Notes: generated by a model not told the origin, from the letters alone. A stretch of DNA of 64,000 bases from Arachis hypogaea (GCF_003086295.3 NC_092051.1:64047772-64111771); one strand, 5' to 3'. Counted from the first letter of the stretch, positions 12,251 to 23,380 are shown. Program-made: numbers and translations.

Positions 12251-12439
12251 CTTGTTTTGTTGTTTTCTTCCCTTTTTGTTGCTCTTTTCCACCTGAAATT
12301 CAGCACATACCCATTTCAAAGCAATGTACCATAATATTCATCCATTAATTCATGAATTACAATGATCAAATGAGATTATCCTCATTTATGGTCCTTTTTA
12401 GGCAAGAAAAAAAGGTAAATGATGCAAGTCATTAGTGTA

Positions 12440-12960
12440 CATCCAACACCAAACTTATGTTTGGTTATAGGAGGGATTGAATTGGTTCCATCCAAGGGAG
12501 GAGGCTTGGATGCTGAATCCTTTATGCAAGTGCCTCCTTTGTCAGAGGGTAATGAAGGGTCAAGAACCTTGAACACCATCCATTCCTTATACAAGGTAAT
12601 CCTTGTTTCTTGTGCCTCTTGGATTTCCAGCTTCTCCATTACAAAGAGTGGCATGAGGTTTATACTTGATCCTAGGTCACATAAAGCCTTTTCAAAGGTC
12701 ATGGTGCCTATGGTGCAAAGAATCAGAAAGCGTCCAGGATCTGGAAGCTTCTGAGGTAGCTTCTGCTAAACCAAAGCATTAAGTTCTTTGGAAAGAAATG
12801 GAGATTCTTCCTCCACAGTCTTTGTACCAAATAGTTTGGAATTCAGCTTCATAAGAGCTCCTAAGTACCGAACAACTTGCTCTTCCCTAGTGTCTTCATC
12901 CTCATTCGAGGATGAGTGTTCATCAGAACTCATGCACTACAGAAGTGCATGCAAAGGAAC
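12440..12960 (-). pseudogene. Protease remnant, third gag-protease segment of region E
   Basis: Minus-strand reading gives DPGRFLILCTIGTMTFEKALCD in which the active-site form is DLGSS, then NLMPL and MEKLEIQEAQ, and jumps straight to YKEWMVFKVLDPSLPSD, so the central half of the protease, including the GRPF part, is deleted. Upstream (12760-12960) is a diverged NSKLFGTKTVEEESPFLSKELN piece that matches H gag (NAKLFGNETWEDKPPLL). Its end runs into an ACACCAAACTTA word, as in H. The fragment cannot be functional. Confidence 0.75.
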
Positions 12961-13040
12961 CTCAATGGTCTTTATGGTTTTCTTTGGTTTTGGGTTAGCG
13001 GTTTCTTGAGTGGGACTTAAGCACTCAAAGAGTGTGTTCT

Positions 13041-13370
13041 CACTAGCGTTCAACGCCATTGCTGTGCACCCTAACTAGCGTTAAACGCCAGTCCCTCCAG
13101 TGTTTTGGGCGTTGAACGCCCATCAGGGATATCCTTGCTGGCATTCAACGCTAGGTTCGCTGGGTTTGTGGATGTTGGACGCCCAATGAGGGGTTCCTCA
13201 CTGGCATTCAGCGCTAGAAAGCCTGGATGTTTGGGCGTTGAACGCCCAGCCAGTGCTCCCTGGCTGGCGTTCAACGCCAACTCTGCTGCCAGGATGGGCG
13301 TTGAACGCCCAATGAGGGCTTCCTCACTGGCGTTCAGCGCCAGGCTTGCTGCCATTATGGGCGTTCCAAA
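13041..13370 (-). repeat. Short-word cluster GGCGTTGAACGCC in the gag-protease linker of region E
   Basis: Tandem-like alternation of TGGCGTTCAACGCCA and GGGCGTTGAACGCCCA words, spaced about 25-35 bases. Both strands stay open: the minus strand encodes repeats of ALNASEEALIGRSTP type, and the plus strand a parallel set. The same word class fills the E, F and H LTRs and the F linker. A smaller pair of words lies at 14330-14400. Confidence 0.88.
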
Positions 13371-13402
13371 TTTGACCTCTACCTTAGTGGAAGGTATCTA
13401 AT

Positions 13403-13800
13403 TTAAATTAAGCCTAGATCATACAAGGCTTTGTCAAAAATGATCTTTCCAGTAGTCCATAGGATTTGAAAGCTCCTAGGACCTGGCATCTTCCTGGACA
13501 ACTTATTCTGAATTAGGATACTGTACTTCTTAGTAAGTACCTCTATTTCATCTCCCCTTAGGTCCTTCTTTTCAAAAAAAATACCTTTTAGATAGGCCGT
13601 GTAGGGAGTCTTCTTTTCCAATACCTCTGTAGAAGAGATATTGACTTGCAGCTCCTTAAGTGTTGCTATGAAATGAGCCAGTTGCTCATCTGCCAGTTCT
13701 TTCTGCAAGACAAAGAAAGGTAGCTCTTGAGGCTCTTTTACCTCTACTAGGGGGTGCTTTGTGGTAATCATAGTCTCCTCTTGCACACCCAGAGATGATT
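13403..13800 (-). pseudogene. Second gag-protease junction segment of region E
   Basis: The frame shows the lineage-typical series LKELQVNIS, TPYTAYLKGI, LTKKYSILIQNKLSRK, GPRSFQI and then KALYDLG, the protease active-site region with Cys changed to Tyr. It stops just after DLG and is followed by the short-word cluster. It duplicates the role of the segments at 13960-14208 and 12440-12960, so it is a rearranged remnant. Confidence 0.75.
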
Positions 13801-13803
13801 TCT

Positions 13804-14208
13804 CTATAGGGGCGTGCTCAATGGCATTCTCAGGATCCTTCTGGCTCGTGATTGCGCTCCCTTAGTAGCATGCTCCTGAGGTTCGGCCTTCTTGGTTCTA
13901 ATGAGGGCCAGACACTCTTCTCTTAGATTCACTTCTGTGGCTCTGAGAAGAGTGTTAGGGTGTCTCTGCAGCTTCTGAAGAAGGTTCCTCTGAATAACTG
14001 CATTGCACTCCTTAGTAAGGGCTACTGTCTCTACTTCCCTCCAATCCTTCTTATGACTTAAAATGTCCTTCATGAACTTAGCATAAGAAGGTATTTGTTC
14101 AAGAACCTTTGCAAAAGGGATCTTGATGTCTAATGTTCTGAGATAATTCGCAAAGCGGGCAAGCTGTTCATTTTTTTCCTTTTGACAGAGTCTTTGAGGA
14201 AATGGCAT
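13804..14208 (-). pseudogene. First gag-protease junction segment of region E
   Basis: The frame opens with PFPQRLCQKEKNEQLARFA, continues through IPSYAKFMKDILSHKKDWRE and LTKECNAVIQRNLLQKL, and then diverges where protease should begin (DPGSF is absent). It therefore ends exactly at the gag-protease boundary and is joined to unrelated linker text. It is most similar to element F in this window. Confidence 0.75.
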
Positions 14209-14642
14209 CTTAGCCTTATTTTCATCAACTTTGGTTGATGAAGGCCGAGTGCCATGTGTGCTAGAAGGGGGGTTACTAGCTTGTTTAGGAGGGTTGTTAT
14301 ATGCGTGTGACTGAGCTCCTTTGCTTAACGCCCAATTTCTTCCCGTTCCTAGCGTTCAACACCAAGAGGGTTACCTCCCTGGGCATTTGAACGCCCAGAG
14401 TTATCTTGTGTAGAGACCTGGGTTCCTTTCTTATTGTACTGAGGTTGGGTGTTTAAGAATTTTTCACTCCTCAGTTGAATAGCCTGGCATTCATCTATTA
14501 TCTGCTTAGATAACTGCTACCTTGTTTGACTCAGGTGGGCTTCTACATTCCTGTTAGAAGCCTGAGTTTCTCGTAAAGCCTCTTGCAAGTCCAGTAGTTG
14601 CTGGGCAAGGGTGTGCAGCTGCTGAGTCAATGAGCCATCTTG

Positions 14643-15184
14643 TTATGGAGGGTTAGGTTCAGTAACTACTACCTTAACCTCTCCTTTTATAGAAGTCTCA
14701 GTGGCTAAGTACAAATGCTGATTAGTGGCAACTGTCTCAATAAGCTCTTGAGCTTCTTGAATGGTCTTTCTTATGTGTATGGAACCACCAGCAAAGTGGT
14801 CCAAAGACATTCTAGCCATGTCAGAAAGTCCATAGTAGAAGATGTCTAAATGTACCCATTCTGAAAATATTTCAGTGGGAGATTTTCTTAGCATCCTCCT
14901 ATACCTCTCCCAAGCATCATAAAGAGATTCATTATCTCCTTGTTTGAAGTTTTGGATGTCCAGCCTCAACTGGGTCATCTTCCTTGGGGGAAAGTATTGA
15001 TTTAAAAACTTGTCCACTAACTATTTCCAAGTTTTCAAGCTAGATCTTGGTTGGTTATCTAACCACCTTTTTGCTTGATCCTTTACAGCAAAAGGAAAGA
15101 GCAATAATCTGTAGACATCTTGGTCTACTCCCTCACTGTGTACTGTGTCATCAATCTTTAAGAAATTTTCCAGGAACTCTGTAG
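14643..15184 (-). pseudogene. Element E gag, central part, interrupted by element F
   Basis: Two adjacent frames (15260-15021, whose first part is F LTR, and 15017-14643) read EFLENFLKIDDTVHSEGVD, the capsid core LLLFPFAVKDQAKRWLDNQP, NQYFFPPRKMTQLRLDIQNF-like text, and HIRKTIQEAQELIETVA. One stop separates them. The gag N-terminus lies at 24935-25113 beyond the 9.7-kb insertion of F; the duplicated 5-mer GTTCT marks the break. Confidence 0.82.
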
Positions 15185-15189
15185 GTTCT

Positions 15190-16420
15190 TGGTGCACGAA
15201 TTGTAAATCACACTTTTCACAACTCGTACCACTAACCAGCAAGTGCACTGGGTCGTCCAAGTAATACCTTACGTGAGTAAGGGTCGAATCCCACGGAGAT
15301 TGTTGACTTAAAGCAATCTATGGTTATTTTGTAATTCTTAGTCAGGATATCAATTATGATTATCAGTTTGAATTGCGAAAAATAAAAGAGCATGAAATAA
15401 ATACTTGTTATGGAGTAATGGATAATATGTTGGAGTTTTGGAGATACTTTGTCTTTTGAATCTCTGCTTCCCCCTTGTCTTCTTCTTCACGCACGCAAGG
15501 TTCCTCCTATGGCAAGCTGTGTGTTGGTGGATCACCGTTGTCAATGGCTACAATCCGTCCTCTCAGTGAAAATGGTCCAGGTGCGCTGTCACCGCACGGC
15601 TAATCATCTGTCGGTTCTCACTCATGCTGGAATAGGATCCATTGATCCTTTTGCGTCTGTCACTACACCCAACCCTTGTGAGTTTGAAGCTCGTCACAGT
15701 CATTCAATTCCTGAATCCTACTCGGAATACCACAGACAAGGTTTAGACCTTCCGAATTCTCAAGAATGCTGCCAATGAATTCTAGCTTATACCACGAAGA
15801 TTCTGATTAAGGAATCCAAGAGATACTCATTCAATCGAAGGTAGAACAGGAGTGGTTGTCAGCCACGCGTTCATAGATTGAGAATGGTGATGAGTGTCAC
15901 AGATCATCACAATCATCATATTGAAGTGCGAATGAACATCTTAGATAGAAACAAGCATGTTTGAATAGAAAACCGAAATAATTGCATTAATTCATCGAGA
16001 CACAGCAGAGCTCCTCACCCCCAACAATGGAGTTTAGAGACTCATGCCATTAAAGAGTACAAAGTTCAGATCTAAAAATGTTATACATTGCTGGAAAGCC
16101 CTGGATGTCTACTTTCCAACGCAATTGGAAGCGCGCCATTTCGAGTTCTGTAGCTCCAGAAAATCCACTTTGAGTGCAGGTAGGTCAGAATCCAACAGCA
16201 TCAGCAGTCCTTCTTCAACCTCTGAATCTGATTTTTGCTCAAGTCCCTCAATTTCAGCCAGAAAATACCTGAAATCACAGAAAAACACACAAACTCATAG
16301 TAAAGTCCAGAAATGTGAATTTAACATAAAAACTAATGAAAACATTCCTAAAAGTAACTAGATCCTACTAAAAACATACTAAAAACAATGCCAAAAAGCG
16401 TATAAATTATCCGCTCATCA
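15190..16420 (-). repeat. Element F 3' LTR (1231 bp, internally deleted)
   Basis: It begins TGGTGCACG and ends CATCA. It matches the other F LTR over its length, but about 314 bp are missing at 16080/16081. The missing part corresponds to 24278-24591 and contains the GGCGTTTAACGCC words. A perfect CCTTAC-GTGA-GTAAGG hairpin lies at 15267-15282. Confidence 0.9.
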
Positions 16421-17513
16421 GATAGGAGGAGAGCCAAGTCCGAATTGTGGAGGTGGGGGGGAGGCCGAACTAGGATTTAAAGGGAAGGGGGGAGGGTTTT
16501 CGAAAATTTTGAAGAAAATATGATAAAAGATATGATTTGTAAAAGATAAGTATGATAGGAAATGGATGCACTTTAAAATTTAAAAGATATGAATAATATG
16601 AAAGATATTTGAAAAAGATAGCTTTGTGTTGAAAAAGATGTTGCGAAGATTTGGAAAAGATATTGATGAGTTGAAAAGATTGTAGCAAGAAAAGAGATAG
16701 ATTTGTTTTGAAAAGGATTTGAAAATAATTTGAAGAGGATTAAAAAAAAGGGTTTATGAATTAAGATACATTTGATATCTTTTGAAAAAGGATTTGAAAA
16801 ATTAGGATTTGTAATATGTTTGTGCAAAAAATCATGAATTGAAATATAAAAAATGGAAAAAATTTGAATTGAAAACGAAATTGCCTACTCCCCACAATCC
16901 TGGCGTTAAACGCCCAACTGCTGCATGTTTTGGGTGTTTAACGCCCACTTGGTGCTTGGTCTGGGCGTTTAACACCCAACTGTTGCTTCCAGCTGGCGTT
17001 AAACGCCAGAAACTCCTTTGGTACTGGGCATTTTTCTGAACGCCCAGGATGCTGTAAATCTGGCGTTAAACGCCCAGAAGCTGCTTCTTTCTGGCGTTTA
17101 ACGCCCAGAAGCTGCTTCTTTCTGGTGTTTAACGCCCAAATGGCTATCTCTACTAGCGTTAAACACCCAGTAGATGCTCTTTTTGGGCGTTTAACGCCCA
17201 ATTGTGCCTCTTACTGGCGTTTTCTTACCAGTGAGCTCCTTTTTTCTGTTTTGTGCTCTGAATCCTTCTGTAGCCCTGTGAACTTATGCAATTGATTCTT
17301 TACCTTGTTAATATTGAACTTATATGCTTTAAAAATAAATAAAATGAAGAATAGAATAAAATAAAATAACAGAAAGAGTTTTGCTAATGGCTGGGTTGCC
17401 TCCTAGCAAGTACTTCTTTATTGTCTTTAGCTGGACCTTGCTGAGCTTTTTTAATCTAGCCTCACCCTTGAGAATTCTTGCTCAACATTGCCTTTAAGAT
17501 AATGTTTGATTTT
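16421..17513 (-). other. Element F 3' untranslated region with GGCGTTTAACGCC words
   Basis: The part next to the LTR (16421-16880) is GA/AT-rich low-complexity text without the ACACCAAACTTA word seen beside the 3' LTRs of H and C, so the polypurine tract may be lost. From 16901 to 17222 about ten copies of GGCGTTTAACGCCCA-type words occur. The conserved post-pol motif (GGGTTGCCTCCTAGCAAGTA on the plus strand) is at 17393-17434. Confidence 0.7.
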
Positions 17514-18628
17514 CTATCCATTAACAATGAACTTCTTATTAGAATCAATGTCTTGAAGCTCCACAGAGCCATATGGTGACACACTTGTAATCACATATGG
17601 TCCCCTCCACTGGGATTTCAGTTTCCCGGGGAATAGCCTGTGCCTAGAGTTAAACAACAGAACCTTCTGTCCTAGTTCAAAGACTCTAGATGACTGCTTT
17701 CTGTCATGCCATCTTTTTGCTTTCTCCTTGTAGAATTTGGCATTTTCGAAAGCAGTGAGTCTGAATTCCTCTAGCTCATTCAGCTGGAGCAATCTTTTTT
17801 CTCCAGCTAATTTGGCATCAAAGTTTAGGAATCTGGTTGCCCAGTAGGCTTTGTATTCCAGTTCCATGGGCAGATGACAGGCCTTACCATACACAAGCTG
17901 GTATGGAGAGGTCCCTATAGGAATCTTGAATGCTATTCTGTAAGCCCACAGAGCATCATCCAAGCTTCTTGCCCAATCCTTTCTACGGGTACTTACAGTC
18001 TGTTCTAGGATTCTTTTTAGTTCTCTGTTAGAGACTTCAGCTTGCCCATTTGTCTGTGGATGATATGGAGTTGCCACTTTGTGGCTAATTCCATACTGGA
18101 CCATGGCAGAGTAAAGCTGTTGTTGCAGAAGTGAGTGCCCCCATCACTGATTAGTACTCTAGGGACACCAAACCTGCTGAAGATATATTTCTGGAGGAAC
18201 TTCAGCACTGTCTTAGTATCATTAGTGGGCGTGGCAATGGCCTCTACCCATTTAGATACATAGTCGACTGCAACCAGAATATAAGTGTTTGAGTATGATG
18301 GTGGGAAAGGCCCCATGAAGTCAATGCCCCATACATTAAACAACTCAATCTCCTAGATCCCTTGTTGAGGCATGGCGTAACCATGAGGCAGATTACCAAC
18401 TCGCTGGAAATTGTCATAGTTACGTACAAACTCTCAGGAATCTTTATAAAGGGTAGGCCAGTAGAAACCACATTGGAGGACCTTGGTGGCTGTTCGCTCA
18501 CCTCTGAAATGACCTCCATATTGTGACCCATGGCAATGCCATAAGATCTTCTGTGCTTCTTCTCTAGGCACACACCTACGGATTATTCCGTCCGCACATC
18601 TCTTAAAGAGATAGGGTTCATCCCACAA
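17514..18628 (-). pseudogene. Element F integrase, frameshifted
   Basis: Three overlapping frames rebuild the domain order. The zinc-binding end is at 18628-18434 (CHGSQYGGHFRGERT). Core residues DFMGPF and LISDGGTHF lie in 18343-18017, and NRELKRILE with the C-terminal domain (GQKVLLFNSRHRLFPGKLKS, GPYVITSVSPYG) in 18104-17514. At least two frameshifts or stops separate them, one near 18110 and one near 18430. The final KFIVNG matches the end seen in G (TFTVNG). Confidence 0.86.
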
Positions 18629-18779
18629 GTAGTACTTTGCATCTGTAATTAATTTTTTCTTTTGTTGCCTGCTGTACTCCTTGGGTATGAACCTTGCAGC
18701 TTTATAGTTTGCTATGTCTGCAAACTATGGTGTTTCCTAAATGGCAAACAATTGCTCATCTGGAAAGGTTTCAGAGATC

Positions 18780-19550
18780 TCAATAAGGGGGGAAGAATGC
18801 CCCTTCTACTGGTTCTATTCGGGACAGGTGATTAGGCACTTGGTTTTCTGTCCCTTTTCTGTCTCTTATTTCTATATCAATCTCTTGCAGAAGCAACACC
18901 CATCTTATGAGCCTGGGTTTTGAATCCTGCTTTGTAAGTAGATATTTAAGAGCAGCATGGTCAGTGTACACAATCACTTTTGATCCTACTAAGTATGATC
19001 TAAACTTGTCAATGGCATAAACCACTGCAAGCAATTATTTTTCTGTGGTTGTGTAATTTTTCTGGGCGTCATTTAAAACACGGCTAGCATAATAAATGAC
19101 ATGCAGAAGCTTGTCATTCCTCTGCCCCAATACTGCACCAATGGCATGATCACTGGCATCACACATCAATTTGAATGGTAATGTCTAGTCTGGTGCAAAA
19201 ATAACTGGTGCTGTGACCAGCTTAGCTTTCAGAGTTTCAGACGCCTGCAAACACTCTGTGTCAAACACAAATGGCGTGTTAGCAGCTAGCAGATTGCTCA
19301 GAGGTTTTGCAATTTTTGAAAAATCCTTTATAAACCTCCTATAGAATCCTGCATGCCTCAGAAAGCTTCTGATTGCCTTAACATTGGCAGGTGGTGGTAA
19401 TTTTTCAATTACTTTCACTTTAGCTTTATCCACCTCTATTCCTTTGTTTGAAATTTTATGCCCAAGGACAATCCCTTCAGTCACCATAAAGTGACATTTT
19501 TCCTAATTTAAAACCAGGTTAGTCTCTTGGCATCTTTTTAGAACTAGTGT
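18780..19550 (-). pseudogene. Element F RNase H and RT C-terminal part
   Basis: The frame 19487-19185 carries HKISNKGIEVDKAK and the SFLRHAGFYRRFIKDFSKIAKPL segment that bridges RT to RNase H. After a stop, 19034-18780 reads [24 protein letters not shown] and LKYLLTK, typical of the RNase H of Ty3/gypsy elements. The part between them has stops. It would degrade the RNA of RNA-DNA hybrids. Confidence 0.8.
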
Positions 19551-20828
19551 CAGGTGATCAAGACAGGAGCTGTATTGAGCCTTCTGTAGTCAATACACAT
19601 GCGCCACCCTGTAACTGTTCTTGTAGGAACTAGTTCATTTTTTTCATTATGAACCACTGTCATGCCTCCCTTTTTGGGGACAACTTGAAAAAGGCTCACC
19701 CAGGGGCTATCAGAAATAGGATAAATAATCCCAGCCTCCAGTAACTTGGTGACCTCTTTCTGCACTACTTCCTTCATGGCTAGATTTAACCGCCTCTGTG
19801 GTTGAACCACTGACTTAGCATCATCCTCCAATAGGATCTTGTGCATGCATCCAGCTGGGCTTATGCCCTTAAGGTCACTTATGGACCACCCAAGAGCTGT
19901 CTTGTGTGTCCTTAGCACTTGAAGTAGTGCTTCCTCTTCCTGTGAATTCAGAGCAGAGCTTATGATCACTGGAAAAGTGTCACCTTCTCCCAGAAATGCA
20001 TATTTCAGGGATGGTGGTAATGGTTTGAGCTCGAGTTTAGGAGGTTTTTCCTTTTCTTGAGGAATTTCCAGAGGCTCTTTCAATTCCTCTGAATCCTCCA
20101 GATCAGGCTGAACATCTTTAAAGATGTCATCCAGCTCTGATTCGAGACTTGCAGCCATGTTAATCTCTTCTACTAAAGAGTAAATAAGATCAACTTTCAT
20201 GCAGTCTTTTGGTGTGTCTGGATGCTGCATGGATTTGACAACATTCAACTTAAACTTATCCTCATTGACTCTCAGGATTACTTTCCCCTTTTGGACATCA
20301 ATGAGAGTTCGTCCAGTTGCTAGGAAAGGTCTTCCTAGAATGAGAGTAGCACTCTTGTGCTCCTCTATTTCCAGCACTACAAAGTCAGTGGGGAAGGCGA
20401 ATGGCCCAACCCTGACAATCATGTCTTCAATCACGCCTGATGGGTATTTAATGGAGCCATCAGCAAGTTGGAGAAATATCCGGGTTGGTTTGACTTCTTC
20501 AGTTAAACCAAGCTTTCTGATAGTGGATGCAGGTATTATATTGATACTTGCCCCAAGATCACATAAAGCTGTCTTGGTGAAATTACCTTCTAATGTGCAT
20601 GGTATCATGAAGCTCCCGGGATCTTTAAGCTTTTCTGGGAAGCTTTTCAGAATGACTGCACTGCATTCTTCAGTGAGGAGAACTCTTTCAGTTTCTTTCC
20701 AATCCTTCTTATGACTCATGATCTCTTTCATGAACTTGGCATAAGAAGGTATTTGCTCGAGTGCCTCTGCAAACGGAATCTTTATTTCAAGAGTCCTGAG
20801 ATAGTCTGCAAAGCAAGCAAATTGCCTA
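19550..20828 (-). pseudogene. Element F protease and RT N-terminus; RT palm deleted
   Basis: A 393-codon frame (20731-19550) runs from KEIMSHKKDWKE through protease (CDLGASINII intact; ILGRPFLATG) and an acidic linker to RT (DDAKSVVQPQRRLN, WRMCIDYRRLN). It then jumps directly to text that belongs just before LKRCQETNLVLN. The whole segment with GYSGYNQI and the YxDD-type motif is gone, roughly 100 residues by comparison with A. A stop at 20829-20831 separates it from the linker. Protease could be active; RT could not. Confidence 0.87.
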
Positions 20829-20830
20829 TC

Positions 20831-21442
20831 CTACTCCTCTTGGCAGAGTTTTTGAGGATAAGGCATTTTGGCTTTGTATTCTTCAACCTTGGTTACTGCA
20901 GGTTTATTTCCTACAGAGGTGGTTGGAGAAGCCTTTTTAGAGGGGTTGTTATCAGCACTTGTGTGTGTCTGATCCCTCACTGGCGTTTGAATGCCAGGGG
21001 TGGAAGCTGGATTGGCATTGGATGCCAACTCCTTGCCTGTTCTTGGCATTTGAACGCCAGAACTGAGCTTCCTTTGGGCGTTTAACGCCAACTCCTTGCT
21101 TGTTTGTGGCGTTTGAACGCCAGAATTGAGCATGGGTTGGGCGTTCAACACCAGCTCTCCATCCTTTTCTGGCGTTTGAGCGCCAGAATCATTCCTCTCT
21201 GGGCTCTTACTGTCCTCAGAGGGATTTTGGATGATATTTTGCTCATCCTCTGTCAGTTGTTCTTTCCTTGGCTTTCTGCTACTCTAGAGCGAGGTATTTA
21301 ATATTTTCCCACTTCTTAATTGAACTGCCTGGCACTCTTCTGTTATCTGCTTTGATAACTGCTGTTTTGTCTGATTCAATTGTGCCTCCATATTTTTATT
21401 AGCATTTTTAGTGTCTTGTAGCATCTCCTTGAATTCTGCTAG
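20831..21442 (-). pseudogene. Element F gag-protease linker with translated short-word repeats
   Basis: The frame 21151-20831 reads a repeating NAQ..LNSGVQTP / NAQRKLSSGVQMP / NANPASTPGIQTP peptide, encoded by GGCGTTTGAACGCCAG words (20981-21187), and then PYPQKLCQEE. The peptide repeats come from the DNA word rather than from a known fold. The part 21190-21442 links to gag and contains stops. The same arrangement occurs in region E. Confidence 0.75.
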
Positions 21443-22213
21443 CTATTTTGTTAGAAAGCACAATTGTTGATTGAGTTCAGCAACTTGTTCTGGAGGACCA
21501 AGTTTAGTAGATACTGCTTTGGCTTCTTCTTTTATGGAGGACCCATTACTTATGTACAGATGCTGGTTTCTGGCAACTATATCAATAAGTTCTTGAGCCT
21601 CTTCAATAGTTTTCCTCATGTGTATAGATCCACCAGCTGAGTGGTCTAGGGACATCTGAGCTCCTTCTGTAAGCACATAATAGAAGATGTCTAATTGCAC
21701 CCACTCTGAAAATATTTCAAAGGGGCATTTCCTTAGCATCCCTCTGTACCTTTCCCAGGCATTATAAAGGGATTCATCATCCTCTTGTTTAAAGCCTTGG
21801 ATATCCAGCCTTAGCTGTGTCATCCTTTTTGGAGGGAAATATTGATTCAGGAATTTGTCTGATAATTGTTTCCATGTCCTTATGCTTGCTGTGGGTTGGT
21901 TATTTAACCACCTTTTAGCTTGATCTTTTACAGCAAACGGAAACAGTAACAGTCTGTATACATCTTGATCTACCTCCTTGTCACGTACTGTGTCAGCAAT
22001 TTGCAAGAATTGTGCCAGAAACTCAATAGGTTCTTCTTGTGGAAGACCGGAATACTGGCAGTTTTGCTGCACCATGACAATGAGCTAAGGATTTAGCTCA
22101 AAACTGCCTGCTTTAATGGAGGGTATACAGATACTACTCCCATATGCAGCAGTAGTGGGGTTAGAATATGACCCCAGAGTCCTTCTGGACTGTTCATTTC
22201 CATTTAGATCCAT
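21443..22213 (-). pseudogene. Element F gag, one or few stops
   Basis: The likely start is ATG at 22213-22211 (MDLNGNEQSRRTLG), the same start as E (MNLNGNEEFKRTL). A TAG near 22086 interrupts the N-terminus. From 22075 the frame is open to 21443 with QQNCQYSGLPQEEP, LLLFPFAVKDQAKRWLNNQP, YFPPKRMTQLRLDIQGF and HMRKTIEEAQELIDIVA. Gag forms the particle shell; no CCHC knuckle was seen. Confidence 0.85.
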
Positions 22214-23359
22214 GACGGAGAAAGGGAGATGATGTGAATTGCAAGTAAAATATATTTTTTTATTTTTATTTTTTTGTTTTATTTAATAAAAAAAACCAAA
22301 AAAAATGAAATAAAATAAAGTAAAATAATTAGAAAATAAAATTATAGATTTCGAAAATTAAAAGAAAAAGAAGATAAAAATAAATTTGAATGTTGAATTG
22401 ACTAATTAATTGAAAAGATTTGAAAATATTTGAATATGATTTTTGAATAAGATTTTGAATTTTGAAAAGATTTGATTTTTAAAATAGAAATCTGAATTTT
22501 TAAAGGTATTTTTCGAAAAATCAGTTAAAATAAAGGGAAAAGATATTTTTGAATTCAATGAGGAAAGAGAAAAACAATAAAAAGACACAAAACTTAAAAT
22601 TTTTAGATCCAATGCTCCTTATTTTCGAAAATTTTGGAGGGAAAACGCCAAGGAACACCAAACTTAAAAATTTTAAGATCAAAAAACAAAGAAGACTTAA
22701 GAACACCTTGAAGACTCACAAGAACAACAAGAACAAGATTCAAAGATTCAAGAACATAAAAGGGAACACCAAACTTAAAACTTTTAGAAAACTAAGAATA
22801 ACTTTTTGAAAATTAAAGAAAAATAACAAGAGAACACCAAACTTAAAAGTTTGGCACCAGATTTAATCAAAGAAAAAATATTTTTGAAAAAGTTTTAAAA
22901 GGAAAATTCCTAATTACCAGGAACATAAACACAACGCTCTAGCCAATTGAGTTATAAATTTAAAGTGTTTTAATAAGGTATTTAATGTATAAATTTTTTT
23001 TTTTGAAAACTGATATTTTGAAAAAGTACAAGAAAAATCACAAAACAAGAAAAACTAAAGATCAAACAAGGAAAATAAACAAGAACAACTTAAAGATTAA
23101 GAATGAACAATGAATATAACTTCGAAAATTTAAAAGAAAATAAAAACATGCAATTGACACCAAACTTAAAATATGAAACTAAACTCAAACAAGAAAACTC
23201 AATTATTAGTTTGTAAGAAATTTTCGAACAATTTAAAAAGAGAAAATAAGAATTAAAAAAAATTCAGCCAAAAACAATGATAGAAGACTCTAAACCAAAA
23301 AAAGAAAAATTTTTCCTAATCTAAGCAATAAAATAAACCGCCAGTTGTCCAAACTCAAA
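22214..23359 (-). other. Element F leader, A-rich low complexity with ACACCAAACTTA words
   Basis: No coding capacity. Poly-A/T runs and AAGATTTGAAAA-like text dominate. Three ACACCAAACTTA words stand at 22655, 22766 and 22834, with a similar one near 23158. Leaders of E and H look alike, so this is a family feature. Confidence 0.75.
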
Positions 23360-23380
23360 CAATCCCCAGCAACGGCGCCA
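23360..23380 (-). promoter_or_regulatory. Element F primer-binding site (tRNA-Asp type)
   Basis: The plus strand reads CAATCCCCAGCAACGGCGCCA, matching the tRNA-Asp 3' end apart from one or two bases. The LTR begins six bases further on. Confidence 0.9.

Larger units (their letters stand above)
7452..12434 (-). mobile_element. Element B: degenerate gag-protease portion with 5' LTR
   Basis: From the right: LTR (12434-9925), primer-binding site, decayed gag and the protease N-terminal half, which stops at the left where element A was inserted. The rest of B should lie left of A, outside the window. Gag and protease sequences resemble those of A (MAGRR versus MTGRR start, same protease motifs), so A and B are related families with different LTR repeat words. 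Confidence 0.8.
9925..12434 (-). repeat. Element B LTR (about 2.5 kb; right edge provisional)
   Basis: The left edge TGATTATCGG follows the primer-binding site. The U5 segment (TATCGTCAAGTAATAACC ... CCACAGAGATTGG) is present but its hairpin is eroded. The right edge is less sure. I place it at 12434, where the minus strand reads TAATGACTTGCATCATT, comparable with TGATGACAAGTCATC in element C; an alternative is GATCA at 12368. Right of it, CCAACACCAAACTTA appears, as it does beside the 3' LTRs of C and H. Confidence 0.65.

Noticed and set aside
11023..12348. Overlapping ORFs of 60-158 codons on both strands
   Set aside because: They translate the GGCGTGCCACGCC repeat; the same peptides recur in several frames and have no start context or conserved domain.
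13071..13401. Opposed 94- and 98-codon ORFs with repeated ALNAS / GVERP peptides
   Set aside because: Both come from one self-complementary DNA word inside a retrotransposon linker; not separate genes.
15449..15778. 109-codon plus-strand ORF, repeated at 23646-24041 and in related form at 29828-30277 and 40199-40648
   Set aside because: It lies in the R/U5-like part of F and H LTRs, antisense to the element, and is present because the LTRs are homologous. No domain recognised.
15190..16420. A separate solo LTR
   Set aside because: Its right flank GATAG does not match the left flank, while GTTCT matches the far end of the second LTR at 24930, so it is the 3' LTR of F.
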